Source: Rhodanobacter glycinis | GTDB lineage: Bacteria; Pseudomonadota; Gammaproteobacteria; Xanthomonadales; Rhodanobacteraceae | Direction: 5' to 3' | NCBI RefSeq assembly: GCF_006438785.1 | Contig: NZ_RCZB01000001.1 | Location: 631,912 to 695,911, forward strand | Length of the DNA stretch: 64,000 bases | Shown here: in pieces, positions 32,368 to 45,124 of the stretch | How positions within the stretch are numbered: position 1 is the first letter of the stretch | Layout: every line of letters starts with the position of its first letter | Position numbers and translations under genes: made by a program | The notes under the pieces: generated by a model | Told to the model about the DNA's origin: nothing | The model's database searches: none | What the model saw: only the letters and a program-made list of their open reading frames with translations

Positions 32368-33867
32368 CTACGGTCTTGCCGGTGTCTCCACCGCAGCGGC
32401 CGGCGGTTGGTCGATGCGCAGCCGGCTGAACACGCGGCTCGCCGCGGCCGTGATCGCGGCCAGCAGCAACACCGTCCAGCGGAACGCCACGACATAGTCG
32501 TCGTGGGCATGGCCTTGCAGCATCGCCTCCATCAGCAAGGTGGCCAACGCGATGCCGAAACTCATTGCGAGGTATTGCACGGTCGATGCCATCGACGAGA
32601 CCATCGAGGCGTGCCGGATATCCACATCGTGGTAGATCAGCGTGTTCATCGCGGTGTACTGCAAGCCCGAGAAACAGCCGTAACCGAAGGTCAGCAGGAC
32701 GATCAGCCAGACCGGCGAAGTCGGGCCGAGCAGGGCGAACGCGGCGAGCAGCACGGCCACGATCACCGTGTTGCCGAGCAGCAGGCGCCGGTAGCCGTAG
32801 TGGACCAGTGCCCGGTTGATCATCCATTTTGCGCTGATCGAACCCACCGCCTGCGGCACCATCATCAAGCCGGCCATCAGCGGCGACCAGCCACAGCCCA
32901 CCTGCAGGAACAGCACCAGCAGCAGGAACATGCCGGAGATGCCGAGCCGGGTGAACAGTCCACCCGCCAGTGCCACCCACACGCTGCGCACACGCAGCAG
33001 CCGCAGATCCGCCACCGGATACGCCGTGCGCCGGCTGTGCCACACGTAGACCGCGCCCAGCAGCAGCGCGAGCATGCTGCACAGGCCGATCCGCATCCAC
33101 GGCACCGGATGGTTGCCAGCCAGTTCCGAGGCGGTCAGCAGCAACGCGGAGGCGGCGGCAAACAGCAGGAAGCCCAGCAGGTCGAAACGGTTGGCGCGAT
33201 CGAGCCGGTAGTCGGGCATGTCGCGCTTGTTCATCCACACGCCGGCGATCGCCACCGGCACATTGATCAGAAAGATCAGCCGCCACGAAGTGAACTGCAC
33301 CAGCGCGCCGCCGAGTAGCGGCCCCAGCACCGAACCGAGCAGGCCGAACGTGGCCACCGTACTCATCGCGCGCACGAACTCGTGCTTGTCGATGCTGCGC
33401 ACCAGTACATAGCGACCCACCGGCATCAGCGAGGCGCCGCCGATGCCCTGCAGCACGCGCGCCGCCACCAGTTGCGGCAGAGTCTGCGCCAGGCCGCACA
33501 GCAACGAGCCCACGCCGAACACCACGATGGCGATGCCGAACACGCGGCGTGTGCCGAGGCGATCGCACAACCAGGGGCTGGCGGGGATCAGGATCGCCAG
33601 GGTCAGCACGTAGCTGGTCAATGCAGTGCGCATGCCAAGCGGCGTCACCGCCAGCGCTTCGGCCATCGCCGGTACCGCGGTGTTGACTACGGTGGAATCC
33701 AGCGCCTGCATGAAGAACGCCGCGGCGACCAGCCACAACAGGCCACGGAAACGCTCGCGCGAAGACATCCCGGACAGATCAGGCCCGGACAGATCGGCAG
33801 GAACCGTCGCTGAGGTGGAGACAGCAGCGGCAGCAGCGTGGGGGTCCGCGGCGGCTTGGTGGGGCAT
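32368..33867 (-). CDS. DHA2-family multidrug exporter (EmrB/QacA type)
   Basis: The 499-residue major facilitator protein has about 14 membrane spans. Helix 1 contains FMQALDSTVVNTAVPAMAEAL, the motif typical of EmrB-like exporters (aspartate in LDSTVVNTALP). Helix 2-3 contains DRLGTRRVFGIAI, and motif C follows in the fifth helix (GLLGSVLGPLLGG). Such proteins export hydrophobic drugs with proton uptake. No EmrA-type adaptor gene is next to it, so it probably acts alone. The first 30 residues are a low-complexity alanine-rich tail, and an ATG at codon 34 could be the true start. Confidence 0.88.
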   Translation of the reverse strand: MPHQAAADPHAAAAAVSTSATVPADLSGPDLSGMSSRERFRGLLWLVAAAFFMQALDSTVVNTAVPAMAEALAVTPLGMRTALTSYVLTLAILIPASPWLCDRLGTRRVFGIAIVVFGVGSLLCGLAQTLPQLVAARVLQGIGGASLMPVGRYVLVRSIDKHEFVRAMSTVATFGLLGSVLGPLLGGALVQFTSWRLIFLINVPVAIAGVWMNKRDMPDYRLDRANRFDLLGFLLFAAASALLLTASELAGNHPVPWMRIGLCSMLALLLGAVYVWHSRRTAYPVADLRLLRVRSVWVALAGGLFTRLGISGMFLLLVLFLQVGCGWSPLMAGLMMVPQAVGSISAKWMINRALVHYGYRRLLLGNTVIVAVLLAAFALLGPTSPVWLIVLLTFGYGCFSGLQYTAMNTLIYHDVDIRHASMVSSMASTVQYLAMSFGIALATLLMEAMLQGHAHDDYVVAFRWTVLLLAAITAAASRVFSRLRIDQPPAAAVETPARP

Positions 33868-34051
33868 GGTCCCGCATGATACCTGCTACGACAGCTTGCT
33901 TTTCGCGGGTGGTATCCGCAGAGTCAGCCTTGTTTCATCAGCCAGTCATGCCCAGATAGTCATGGTGGCCATTCACGACCCCACGCGCCGGGACGGTTTC
34001 GTTCCGGCGCGTGCTTTTGTGCGGCAGGAGCCGCGAGCACCAGGAAAAGCC

Positions 34052-34462
34052 ATGAGCAGCAAGCCACCGATCACCGTTTCCCGCATCGACATGGAGCGCA
34101 TTGAAGCGTTGCTGGAGCGACTGCCTGCCGCCGACGCTGCGAAGCTCGATGCGCTGCGGGCCGAGCTCGATCGCGCCGAAGTGGTCGAGCCGGCCGCGAT
34201 GCCGGAGCACACCGTGACGATGAACTCCACCGTCACGTTCGCGGACGAAAGCAATGGCGAGAAGCTCACCCTGACCCTGGTGTATCCGGCGGCGGCCGGT
34301 GCACCGGGCACGGTGTCGATCCTGGCACCGGTAGGCAGCGCGTTGCTGGGGCTGGCCCGTGGCCAGCAGATCGACTGGCCGACCCCGGACGGGCACAAGC
34401 GTCGCCTGAAGGTGCTGGAAATCAGTTACCAGCCGGAAGCGGCCGGACACTTCCACCGCTGA
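34052..34462 (+). CDS. rnk: Regulator of nucleoside diphosphate kinase, GreA/GreB-like
   Basis: The 136-residue protein from the ATG at 34052 has AGGAAAA seven bases before it. An N-terminal short coiled coil (ISRIDMERIEALLERL to ELDRAEVV) precedes a GreA/GreB-type C-terminal domain (TVTMNSTVTFADESNGEKLTL, then APVGSALLGLARGQQIDW). Rnk binds RNA polymerase near the secondary channel and affects nucleotide pools. Its coiled coil is much shorter than in Gre factors and lacks the acidic tip, so transcript cleavage is not expected. It is convergent with the PAP2 gene four bases away. Confidence 0.9.
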   Translation: MSSKPPITVSRIDMERIEALLERLPAADAAKLDALRAELDRAEVVEPAAMPEHTVTMNSTVTFADESNGEKLTLTLVYPAAAGAPGTVSILAPVGSALLGLARGQQIDWPTPDGHKRRLKVLEISYQPEAAGHFHR

Positions 34463-34466
34463 GCCA

Positions 34467-35093
34467 TCACGGCTTGAAATGGTGCACGAAGCCCACCTGA
34501 AAGCCGCCCGGCAACCAGCCGACAATCAACGGTGACTGACGATGGGCGGCCCACAGGCCGACGCCGGTGCCGAGCGCTGCGCCCACCAGCACATCGCTCT
34601 GCCAGTGTCCGCGGGTCTTGACCCGCGCCACCGCGTCGTAGACCGGCAGCAGGGCCAGCGCATAAACGGCTGGGTGATCGTCGCCGTAGGCAACCATGAA
34701 CGGAGTGACCGCCGCCGAAATCGCGGTTACCTCGCCGCTGGGGAAACTCTGCGCATGCCGCCCCTTGAAGAAGCGGTTGGGGTTGTCGGTCTGAGAAGGA
34801 CGCTCGCGCTGGAAGGTGTATTTCATGGCCTGCGCGCCGACACCGGAGATCACCATGGCATCCACCGAGCGCCAGAACGTGTCGCCGAGCTTGTCGTTGT
34901 CGCCGAACACCAGTGCGCCAGCGCCCACGGTGATGATGGTGCCGTACATCAACGCATTCTGGTTGCCGCGTTTCCAGATACCGCTGTTGTCGTAGTGGAG
35001 GCGGTGGTCGATGCCGAGCGGCCCGCCGCCAGCGATGGCGGTGCCCGAGATAGCCAGGGCGGCAAGACATGCCAGGTACTGTTTTGTGCGCAT
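34467..35093 (-). CDS. PAP2-superfamily phosphatase, exported
   Basis: The 208-residue product from the ATG at 35093 has GGAG nine bases before it and a signal peptide cut after SGTAIA. The acid-phosphatase motifs are present: KYTFQRERP (motif 1), FPSGEVTA (motif 2) and ARVKTRGHWQSD (motif 3). Motif 2 is normally PSGH; here the histidine, the general acid in classical members, is replaced by glutamate. The enzyme may hydrolyse lipid or isoprenoid phosphates in the envelope, or act with altered chemistry. An upstream ATG at 35111 has no ribosome site. Confidence 0.85.
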   Translation of the reverse strand: MRTKQYLACLAALAISGTAIAGGGPLGIDHRLHYDNSGIWKRGNQNALMYGTIITVGAGALVFGDNDKLGDTFWRSVDAMVISGVGAQAMKYTFQRERPSQTDNPNRFFKGRHAQSFPSGEVTAISAAVTPFMVAYGDDHPAVYALALLPVYDAVARVKTRGHWQSDVLVGAALGTGVGLWAAHRQSPLIVGWLPGGFQVGFVHHFKP

Positions 35094-35095
35094 GA

Positions 35096-37599
<2,504 letters not shown>

Positions 37600-37600
<1 letters not shown>

Positions 37601-38556
37601 TGGATGCGAATCGGATCGCCTCGCTGCAGTTGCGTGCACGGCTCTACGCGCTGATCCGGGGGTTCTTCGCCGAACGCCAGGTGCTGGAAGTGGAGACGCC
37701 GATCCTGTCCGCCGCCGGCAACACCGATCCGAACATCGAGAGCTTCAGCACGATGTTCAGCGGTCACGTCGATGCCGGTGCGCGCGAACGCTGGTTGCGT
37801 ACCTCGCCGGAGTTTCCGCTGAAGCGCCTGCTCGCCGCCGGAATCGGCGACTGCTACGAGCTGGGTCGGGTGTTCCGCAATGGCGAGGCCGGTGGTCGGC
37901 ACAATCCCGAGTTCAGCATGCTGGAGTGGTATCGCGTCGGCTGGGATCATCGTCGCCTGATGCAGGAAACCATCGCCCTGGTCGAGGCCGCGCTGACGCT
38001 GGTCGGGCGGCGCGCCGAGGTGCTGATCGAGAGTTACCGACAGCTGTTTCTGGACGAGCTGGGCATCGATCCGTCGCATGCATCGATCGACCAGCTGCGC
38101 GCGCCGCTGGCCGAGTACAACGTCGGCCCGGAAGGGCTGGAGCGTGACGACTGGCTCGATCTGCTGATCACGCACAAGCTGCAGCCGTCGTTTCCGCGTG
38201 ACCGCATCACGCTGATCCACGATTACCCGGCCACGCAGTGCGCATTGGCCAGGATCCGCCCTGGCGAGCCGCCGCTGGCCGAACGTTTCGAGTTGTATCT
38301 GGGGCGCTACGAGCTGGCCAACGGCTATCACGAGTTGAACGACGCGGCGGAGCAGCGCGGGCGCTTCGAGCGCGACAACGCCTTGCGTCGCCGCCGCGGC
38401 CTGCGCGAGATTCCGATCGACGAACGTCTGCTCGATGTACTCGACGCGCTGCCCGATTGCGCCGGCGTGGCGCTCGGTGTGGAACGCCTGTTGATGTGTC
38501 TGGCCGGCACCGATGCGATCGCCGACGTGCTCGCGTTGCCCTTCAACGAGGCCTGA
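37600..38556 (+). CDS. epmA: EF-P--(R)-beta-lysine ligase (GenX/PoxA)
   Basis: The 318-residue protein is a truncated class II lysyl-tRNA synthetase homologue without the N-terminal anticodon-binding domain. It attaches (R)-beta-lysine to elongation factor P. The catalytic core shows motif 1 (QVLEVETPILS), the motif 2 region (LRTSPEFPLKRLLAAG, CYELGRVFRNGEAGGRHNPE) and motif 3 near the C terminus (GVALGVERLLM). The ATG shares its A with the ligA stop TGA, so translation is coupled. The partner aminomutase epmB and efp are not in the window. Confidence 0.93.
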
Positions 38557-38563
38557 GTGGACC

Positions 38564-38962
38564 ATGGGCAAGCCGCTGCTGACCGCCATCCATCATGTCG
38601 CCTTGATCTGCTCGGACTATCCGCGTTCGCGCGCGTTCTACAGCGAAACGCTGGGGTTGCCGATCGTGCACGAGGTCTATCGCGAGGCGCGCAATTCCTG
38701 GAAATGCGATTTGCTGGTCAGCCCCGGCGTGCAGCTGGAGCTTTTTTCCTTTCCCGATCCTCCACCGCGACCGTCACGGCCCGAAGCGCAGGGTCTGCGT
38801 CACCTGGCTTTTTCGGTGCCCGATATAGATGCGGCAGTCGCCATGCTGGGCGAGCGCGGAGTGAGTTGCGAACCGATCCGGGTAGACGAATACACCGGCA
38901 GGCGCTTCACCTTTTTCGCCGACCCCGATGGCTTGCCGATCGAGCTTTACGAGGCGGGCTGA
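38564..38962 (+). CDS. gloA2: VOC-family protein, YaeR/GloA2-like
   Basis: The 132-residue single-domain vicinal-oxygen-chelate protein is very close to E. coli YaeR (GloA2). IHHVALICSDYPRSRAFYSE, LELFSFPDPPPRPSRPEA, LRHLAFSVPDID and the ending RFTFFADPDGLPIELYE match it block for block. The metal ligands expected in this fold (His of IHHVA, Glu of LELF, His of LRHLAF, Glu of IELYE) are all present. The related proteins are metal-dependent, but the substrate is not settled; glyoxalase activity is possible. It starts seven bases after epmA and likely belongs to the ligA-epmA-gloA2 unit. Confidence 0.88.
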   Translation: MGKPLLTAIHHVALICSDYPRSRAFYSETLGLPIVHEVYREARNSWKCDLLVSPGVQLELFSFPDPPPRPSRPEAQGLRHLAFSVPDIDAAVAMLGERGVSCEPIRVDEYTGRRFTFFADPDGLPIELYEAG

Positions 38963-38972
38963 GCCGGCCCGA

Positions 38973-38996
38973 ACCCCGCCCGTTGCCGGGCGGGGT
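38973..38996. terminator. Convergent hairpin between gloA2 and aqpZ
   Basis: ACCCCGCCCG pairs perfectly with CGGGCGGGGT around a TTGC tetraloop (10 base pairs), between two convergent stop codons. No T-run follows on either side, so it may be a factor-assisted or bidirectional terminator. Confidence 0.5.
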
Positions 38997-39004
38997 GGAT
39001 GACA

Positions 39005-39709
39005 TCAGGCGTCGCGACTTTCCAGCAGATAGCGATAGATCAGGCCGCCGACGATGCCGCCGATCAGCGGCACCAGCCAGAACAGCCACAGCTGCTCGAT
39101 CGCCCAGCCTCCATGGAACAAAGCCACGCCGGTCGAGCGCGCCGGATTGACCGAGGTGTTGGTGACCGGAATGCCGACCAAGTGGATCAATGTCAATGCC
39201 AGGCCGATCGCCACGCCAGCAAAGCCGGCCGGTGCGCGCTTGTCGGTGGCGCCGTGGATCACGATCAGGAAGAACGCGGTGAGCACCAGCTCAGCCACGA
39301 TCGCTGCCTGCATCGAGTAGTGGTCGGGGGAATGTTCGCCATAACCGTTGGAAGCGAAACTGCCGGCACCGACATCGAAGCCGGCCTTGCCGCTGGCGAT
39401 CAGGTAAAGCACGCCGGCCGCGGCAAGAGAGCCGATCACCTGAATCACCACGTACGGCAATACGTCTTTCGCCGGGAAGCGGCCGCCGGCGCACAAGCCC
39501 ACGGTGACTGCCGGATTGAAATGACCGCCAGAGATATGCCCGACCGCGTACACCATGGTCAGCACGGTAAGACCGAAGGCCAGCGCGACGCCGGCAAAAC
39601 CGATGCCCAGTTCCGGAAAGCCAGCAGCCAGGATGGCACTGCCGCAACCACCGAACACCAGCCAGAACGTGCCGAAGAATTCGGCACCAAGACGCTTGCT
39701 CATGCTCAT
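39005..39709 (-). CDS. aqpZ: Aquaporin Z
   Basis: The 234-residue water channel has six membrane helices and both pore loops: NPAVT near residue 66 and NPARS near residue 189. The selectivity-filter residues around the second loop ([11 protein letters not shown]) fit a water-specific aquaporin rather than a glycerol channel. Length and the final LLESRDA tail are normal. The promoter should lie in the 272 bases shared with the divergent transporter gene. Confidence 0.93.
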   Translation of the reverse strand: MSMSKRLGAEFFGTFWLVFGGCGSAILAAGFPELGIGFAGVALAFGLTVLTMVYAVGHISGGHFNPAVTVGLCAGGRFPAKDVLPYVVIQVIGSLAAAGVLYLIASGKAGFDVGAGSFASNGYGEHSPDHYSMQAAIVAELVLTAFFLIVIHGATDKRAPAGFAGVAIGLALTLIHLVGIPVTNTSVNPARSTGVALFHGGWAIEQLWLFWLVPLIGGIVGGLIYRYLLESRDA

Positions 39710-39981
39710 CAGAAAACTCCTTGTCGGTTGAATGCGTGGCGCAGGCGGCGTCGCCGCGAGCGCAATTCGTCACAACATGCGAGGACGTTTTCCCCAGAAC
39801 CGCTCGGGTCGCGGCAACGCATGCCGATGGACGCGCGATGCCACCCCCGACTTCACCCGGCATCCCTGTCGGTCGCACGCAGCATAAGCGATGCCGATGG
39901 CACATGACGAAACTCGCCCGCGGATTCCTCCCCGCTGCATGGCGATGCGCTATGTTGCGCGGATCATTGCCTGAGTGACCC

Positions 39982-41316
39982 ATGGAATCGCCGATGACCG
40001 ATGCCGCCATCTCATCTCCGTCGTATACCTCCGTACCGCCACGTGCACTCGACCGCCGCGATCTGCGCACGTTGGGTCTTTCCGCGCTTGGTGGCGCGCT
40101 GGAGTTCTACGATTTCGTGGTGTTCGTGTTCTTTGCGATTCCATTGAGCCATCTGTTCTTTCCGCCTGACACCGCTGCATGGCTGGCCCAGTTGCAGGTG
40201 TTCGGCATCTTCGCGGCGGGATATCTGGCGCGGCCACTGGGCGGCATCGTGATGGCGCACTACGGCGACAAGCTGGGGCGCAAGAAGATGTTCACGCTCA
40301 GCGTGTTCCTGATGGCGGTGCCCACGCTGGCTATTGGCCTGCTGCCGGTGTATGCGCAGATCGGCATGCTGGCGCCGTTGCTGCTGCTGTTGCTGCGGGT
40401 GGTGCAGGGCATCGCGGTAGGTGGCGAGGTACCCGGTGCGTGGGTGTTCGTGGCCGAGCATGTGCCCGCGCAGCGGATCGGTTTCGCCTGCGCCAGCCTT
40501 ACGTCGGGGCTTACCGTGGGCATCCTGGTCGGCTCGCTGGTGGCCGCGGCGATCAATCGCCAGCTGACGCCGGCCGAGGTGCTTGAGTACGGTTGGCGGC
40601 TGCCGTTCCTGGTCGGCGGCGTGTTCGGCTTCTTCGCGGTGTGGCTGCGCCGCTGGCTCAGCGAGACGCCGGTGTTCGAGGCAATGCATGCACGCAAGGA
40701 GCTGGCGAGCGGGCTGCCGTTGCGGCAGGTGTTCGAGCGACATCTGCCCAGCGTGCTGCTGTCGATGCTGGTGACCTGGATGCTCACCGCCGCGATCGTG
40801 GTGATGATCCTGATGACCCCGACGCTGGCGCAATCGGTGTTCCACATCGAACCGGCACGCGCATTTCTGGGCAACAGCGTGGCATCGTTTGCGCTGGCGC
40901 TGGGCTGCCTGTTCTATGGCTGGTTGACCGATCGCATCGGCCACGCGCGTGCCCTGCTGGTGGGTGCGATCGGCCTGCTGCTGTGCAGCTATGTGCTGTA
41001 TTTCGATCTGCAGGCCGGCGGCGCGCATTTTGTCGTGTTGTATGCGCTGGCCGGCTTCAGCGTGGGCGTGACGGGCGTGGTGCCGACGCTGATGGTGCTG
41101 GCGTTTCCGCCGGCGGTGCGGTTTTCCGGGCTGTCGTTCTCGTACAACATTGCCTACGCGCTGTTCGGCGGCCTTACGCCGCCGCTGATCGGTCTGCTGG
41201 TCAGGCGGTTCGGCGTGCTGGCGCCGGCGCATTACGTGGCGTTTACCGCCTTGATCGGCATCGGCGTGGCCGGCTGGTCGATCGCCACGTCGCGCGACGC
41301 GTCGCGATGTGCCTAG
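39982..41316 (+). CDS. MFS transporter, metabolite:H+ symporter (MHS) family
   Basis: The 444-residue protein has about 12 helices. Helix 1 (GALEFYDFVVFVFFAIPLSHLFFP) is typical of the MHS group (ProP, CitA, KgtP-like), followed by the RPLGGIVMAHYGDKLGRKKMF loop. GWRLPFLVGGVFGFFAVWLRRWLSETPVF lies in the middle. These proteins bring in organic acids or osmolytes with protons; the substrate cannot be told from sequence. The end overlaps the last bases of the convergent gene (41313-41316). An internal ATG at 39994 is an alternative start. Confidence 0.87.
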   Translation: MESPMTDAAISSPSYTSVPPRALDRRDLRTLGLSALGGALEFYDFVVFVFFAIPLSHLFFPPDTAAWLAQLQVFGIFAAGYLARPLGGIVMAHYGDKLGRKKMFTLSVFLMAVPTLAIGLLPVYAQIGMLAPLLLLLLRVVQGIAVGGEVPGAWVFVAEHVPAQRIGFACASLTSGLTVGILVGSLVAAAINRQLTPAEVLEYGWRLPFLVGGVFGFFAVWLRRWLSETPVFEAMHARKELASGLPLRQVFERHLPSVLLSMLVTWMLTAAIVVMILMTPTLAQSVFHIEPARAFLGNSVASFALALGCLFYGWLTDRIGHARALLVGAIGLLLCSYVLYFDLQAGGAHFVVLYALAGFSVGVTGVVPTLMVLAFPPAVRFSGLSFSYNIAYALFGGLTPPLIGLLVRRFGVLAPAHYVAFTALIGIGVAGWSIATSRDASRCA

Positions 41317-41999
41317 AACTCCAGCTCCTGCGCCGCGCAGAGGTAATCGACCAGCGGTGCGACACGCTTGAACGTGGTCACTGTCCACGGCAGCAGCTCG
41401 GTGGAGCAGGCCAGCTCTTCGCTGAAGCCGGCCGAGGCGACGAAATCCTTGCGCTTGAGGTCGTCGATCAGCTCGTGCGCCGGGTCGTAACCGCGTGGCG
41501 GCCGCACCAGTGATTCGCCGCCCAGCTGCAAATGATCGCGGAAGGCCTTGCTGCGCGTAGCGCTTTTCCAGGCGGCGGGGTTGTCGGCGAGAAACCCGCG
41601 GATGTGCTTGAGCGCGTCCGGCTCCGGATGCCACATGCCGCCGCCGGCGAAGCAGTCGCCGGGCTGGATGTGCATGTAGAACGATGGCGCCGGGATCTCG
41701 TGGCGGCGTTCGTGGAAGAAGCGCGAACCCTGCCACGGCTTGTAGGGAAGCTTGTTGTTGGAAAAGCGCGTGTCGCGAAAGATGCGGAACAGCGAGCCGC
41801 CGTTCTTGCGTGGGTCGGCGCGGTAGTGCGGGCTGATTTTCGCCAGCGGTGTTTGCAGGTCGGTGATCAGTTGCAGAAATGGCTCGCGCACGTGGCGTTC
41901 GTAGTCGGCTTTGTGCGCATGGAACCAGTCGCGACTGTTGTTGCGGTCCAGTGCACGCAGGAAGCGGAAGGTGGCGGCGGTGAAATAGCTTTGGGGCAT
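41313..41999 (-). CDS. DUF2461 family protein
   Basis: The 228-residue protein matches DUF2461 (TIGR02453). Typical segments are [20 protein letters not shown] at the start, [18 protein letters not shown] in the middle, and [20 protein letters not shown] after that. No signal peptide or membrane part is seen. Function is unknown for the family. It overlaps the end of the MHS transporter gene by four bases and is followed, 31 bases upstream in the same direction, by sbcB. Confidence 0.85.
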   Translation of the reverse strand: MPQSYFTAATFRFLRALDRNNSRDWFHAHKADYERHVREPFLQLITDLQTPLAKISPHYRADPRKNGGSLFRIFRDTRFSNNKLPYKPWQGSRFFHERRHEIPAPSFYMHIQPGDCFAGGGMWHPEPDALKHIRGFLADNPAAWKSATRSKAFRDHLQLGGESLVRPPRGYDPAHELIDDLKRKDFVASAGFSEELACSTELLPWTVTTFKRVAPLVDYLCAAQELEF

Positions 42000-42030
42000 G
42001 GTGGGCCGATGGGTTTGGGGTGAGGGTGAT

Positions 42031-43488
42031 TCAGTGGGTGTCGATACCGGCGGCGAGTTGCTCGCCCCAGGCCTGCAACTGGTCGAGCAGCGCCAGCTTG
42101 TCCTGCGCCTGCGAATCGTTGCGCAGCTCGGCCAGGCGTGTGAAGTAGTCGTCGAGGGTCAGGCCGGTCAAGGCGGTGTGGCGGGTCAGTCGCGCCTGGC
42201 GGAAAGCTTCCCAGCGCGCGCGTTCGTCGGCATCCAGTGTCTCGGGCCAGTTGCGCGCGCGGTAGCGGAACAGCAGCTCCGGATAACGCGCATCGCGAAA
42301 CGGAAATGGGCGCGTGCCCAGTTGCTCCTGTGGCGTGGCACGTACCTGGGCCAGCAGGCGCTTGTCGGAATCGGGCAGGAAACCGCCGCCGTACAGCGCC
42401 AGCTCGGGGTCTTCCGGCGGCGGCAGTTCGGCCGCGCGCTGGAATACGCGCCGCAGTTTTTCCGGCAGCCCGTCGACGGCGCGCAGCACATCGCGATGGG
42501 CCTGGCAGCGGGCCAGGTCCAGCTGCAGGCGTTCCAGGTCCACGCCTTGCAGTACCGACAGCGGCGCCAGCGCCGGTGCGTGGTTCGCGCGGACGGTGCG
42601 CAGCGGGATGCGCTCGACGCCTTCGGGCAGATCGGCGCGCGCGGTGAAGATGCGGTCGGCGATCTCGTCCTCGTCCAGCGCCAGCCATTCAGCCGGATCG
42701 GTGGCCAGGTCGTACACGATCACTTCACCGGCCCGGCTCGGGTGGGGCGCCAGCGGGGCGATCACGGCGAGGCAGTGGCGACTGGCCGGGTAGCGCGAGG
42801 ACACATGCACGACCGGCGTCATGTTCACCACATCGAGCAGCTCGAACACTTTCTGCTTGCGGCGCAGGCCGTAGTACCAATCCCACAATCGCGGCTGGCG
42901 CACACGGATCAATCGCGCCAGGTCGATCAGCGCGTAGACGTCCGACAGTGCATCGTGGGCACGCTCCTGCTTGAGCTGGTTCGCGCTGGCCAGGTGTTCC
43001 AGCTTGAAGCTGGGCGAGCCGTCTTCGCGGGTCGGCCAGACGATGCCTTCGGGCCGCAGTGCCTGGCACAGGCGCACCAGGTCGATCAGGTCCCAGCGCG
43101 AGTTGCCGTTCTCCCACTCGCGGCCGTAGGGCTCGTAGAAATTTCGGTACAACATTTGCCGGGTGAACTCGTCGTCGAAGCGCAACGAGTTGTAGCCGAC
43201 CCCGCAGGTGCCCGGTGCAGACAATTGCTCGTGCACGCGGGCGGCAAAGGCGGCCTCGGTGATGCCCTCGCGCTCGGCCAGTTGCGGGGTGATCCCGGTG
43301 ATCATGCAGGCGTCGGGATGCGGCGGCATCTCCAGCGGCGGCCGGCTGTAGAACATCACCGGCTCGCCGACGATCTCCAGCTCCAGGGTGGTGCGGATGC
43401 CGGCAAACTGCACCGGTCGGTCGCGCCGCGTATCGGCGCCGAAGGTCTCGTAGTCGTGCCAGAAGAAAGTCTGCATGGGCTGAATCAT
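42031..43488 (-). CDS. sbcB: Exodeoxyribonuclease I
   Basis: The enzyme (485 residues from 43488, or 481 from 43476) degrades single-stranded DNA from the 3' end and takes part in mismatch repair and recombination. The DnaQ-type exonuclease core shows [20 protein letters not shown] (Exo I), [20 protein letters not shown] (Exo II) and [20 protein letters not shown] (Exo III). A helical C-terminal domain with [17 protein letters not shown] follows. All blocks align with E. coli SbcB (475). It is divergent from orn, another DnaQ-fold nuclease, with 57 bases between the starts. Confidence 0.95.
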   Translation of the reverse strand: MIQPMQTFFWHDYETFGADTRRDRPVQFAGIRTTLELEIVGEPVMFYSRPPLEMPPHPDACMITGITPQLAEREGITEAAFAARVHEQLSAPGTCGVGYNSLRFDDEFTRQMLYRNFYEPYGREWENGNSRWDLIDLVRLCQALRPEGIVWPTREDGSPSFKLEHLASANQLKQERAHDALSDVYALIDLARLIRVRQPRLWDWYYGLRRKQKVFELLDVVNMTPVVHVSSRYPASRHCLAVIAPLAPHPSRAGEVIVYDLATDPAEWLALDEDEIADRIFTARADLPEGVERIPLRTVRANHAPALAPLSVLQGVDLERLQLDLARCQAHRDVLRAVDGLPEKLRRVFQRAAELPPPEDPELALYGGGFLPDSDKRLLAQVRATPQEQLGTRPFPFRDARYPELLFRYRARNWPETLDADERARWEAFRQARLTRHTALTGLTLDDYFTRLAELRNDSQAQDKLALLDQLQAWGEQLAAGIDTH

Positions 43489-43545
43489 CGCATGCTCAAA
43501 AGTGCGGGGGACAAGACTGATAAACTCCCGCCACAAGGAGAGCTC

Positions 43546-44112
43546 ATGAGCCAAGCCCACGAAGACAACCTGATCTGGATCGATCTGGAGATGACCGGCC
43601 TCGACACCGACAACGACTCGATCCTGGAGATCGCCACGGTGGTCACCGACAAGGACCTGAACGTGCTGGCCGACGGGCCGGTGTTCGCGATACGCCATGA
43701 GATCGACCGGCTGGAGTCGATGGACAGCTGGAATACCAACCAGCACCACAAGTCCGGGTTATGGCGACAGGTGCTGATTTCGGAAACGGATCACGCGATG
43801 GCCGAACAGGCCACGGTGGATTTCCTGCGCGCTTGGGTGCCGCCGGGCAAGTCGCCGATGTGTGGCAACTCGATCTGCCAGGACCGCCGCTTCATGCATC
43901 GACAGATGCCGCGGCTGGAGCGCTACTTCCATTACCGCAACCTGGATGTGTCCACGCTCAAGGAACTGGCTCGGCGCTGGGCGCCGGAGATCGCCAGGAG
44001 TGTCGGCAAGGAGTCGGCGCACACGGCGCTGTCCGATATCCGCGATTCCATCGCCGAGCTGCGCCACTACCGCCGTTTCATGGGTGAGCTGGGCGGTCAG
44101 GTTCCGGTTTGA
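43546..44112 (+). CDS. orn: Oligoribonuclease
   Basis: The 188-residue 3'-5' exoribonuclease degrades di- to pentanucleotides, including pGpG made from c-di-GMP, which matters here because two diguanylate cyclases are encoded nearby. The DEDDh residues are visible: D and E in [11 protein letters not shown] in [12 protein letters not shown], and the H/D pair in [11 protein letters not shown]. The ATG at 43546 follows AAGGAG at a good distance. Length equals the family norm. Confidence 0.96.
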   Translation: MSQAHEDNLIWIDLEMTGLDTDNDSILEIATVVTDKDLNVLADGPVFAIRHEIDRLESMDSWNTNQHHKSGLWRQVLISETDHAMAEQATVDFLRAWVPPGKSPMCGNSICQDRRFMHRQMPRLERYFHYRNLDVSTLKELARRWAPEIARSVGKESAHTALSDIRDSIAELRHYRRFMGELGGQVPV

Positions 44113-44152
44113 TGCTGTGTGGCCGGTTGCGGTATCCAATGAGGTAAAGAGC

Positions 44153-45061
44153 ATGTCGATCGATCTGTTTGCGACCGTACTGGATTGCGCCGGGCGCCCA
44201 TTGCGGCTCGACCGCGCGCGTGTGGTCGGCATCCTCAACGTCACTCCCGATTCGTTCTCCGACGGTGGCATGCACGCCGGCGTGGAAGCAGCTGTGGCGC
44301 ATGGCTTGCGCATGGCGGAGGAGGGCGCGGACATGCTCGATGTCGGCGGCGAGTCGACGCGGCCTGGCGCGGCGGAGGTGTCGGTCGAGGAAGAGCTGCG
44401 CCGCGTACTGCCGGTGATCGAACAGCTGATCACGCGCACCACGCTGCCGATTGCGATCGACACCTCCAAACCGGAAGTGATGCGCGCGGCGGTAGCCGCA
44501 GGTGCCGGCATGATCAACGACGTGTATGCCCTGCGTCGCGACGGTGCGATGGGGGTTGTGGCCGAACTGGGCGTGCCGGTGTGCCTGATGCACATGCAGG
44601 GCGAGCCGCGCAGCATGCAGGCCGATCCGCACTACGACGACGTGGTCGGCGACGTGCATCGGTTTCTCACTGACCGGCTGTTCGCCTGCGAGCTGGCCGG
44701 GATCGACCGGCGCAAGGTACTGGTCGACGTCGGTTTCGGTTTCGGCAAGACGCTGGAGCACAACCTGGCGCTGCTGTGCGCGCTGGAACGCTTCGGCAAT
44801 CTCGGCAGTGGCGTATACGCCGGGCTGTCGCGCAAGGCTATGATCGGCACGCTGACCGGCCGGACGGAACCAGCCGATCGCGCGGCGGGCTCCGCGGCGG
44901 CGGCGCTGATTGCCGTTCAGCGTGGCGCGCGCATGGTCCGCGTACATGATGTGGCCGCCACCGTGGATGCTTTGGCGGTGTGGCGGGCCGTGCGTGCTGT
45001 CGATGCAGTGCCGCGGCGGGACGACAAACCGGCCATGCCGCGTTGGCCGGACGACGATTGA
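44153..45061 (+). CDS. folP: Dihydropteroate synthase
   Basis: The 302-residue TIM-barrel enzyme joins para-aminobenzoate to dihydropterin pyrophosphate in folate synthesis. Signatures are VVGILNVTPDSFSDGG, ADMLDVGGESTRPGA, PIAIDTSKPEV, GMINDVYALR and the phosphate-binding VDVGFGFGKTLEHN with LSRKAMIG. The sequence after residue 275 is an unusual charged tail (VDAVPRRDDKPAMPRWPDDD). The start follows GAGG by eight bases. It is upstream of glmM, as in many gammaproteobacteria, with 63 bases between. Confidence 0.95.
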   Translation: MSIDLFATVLDCAGRPLRLDRARVVGILNVTPDSFSDGGMHAGVEAAVAHGLRMAEEGADMLDVGGESTRPGAAEVSVEEELRRVLPVIEQLITRTTLPIAIDTSKPEVMRAAVAAGAGMINDVYALRRDGAMGVVAELGVPVCLMHMQGEPRSMQADPHYDDVVGDVHRFLTDRLFACELAGIDRRKVLVDVGFGFGKTLEHNLALLCALERFGNLGSGVYAGLSRKAMIGTLTGRTEPADRAAGSAAAALIAVQRGARMVRVHDVAATVDALAVWRAVRAVDAVPRRDDKPAMPRWPDDD

Positions 45062-45124
45062 ACGACATGTTCGTGACGGCGCATTGATTCGGGACAGGGG
45101 AAACTCGCGGGAATTGTGGACACG

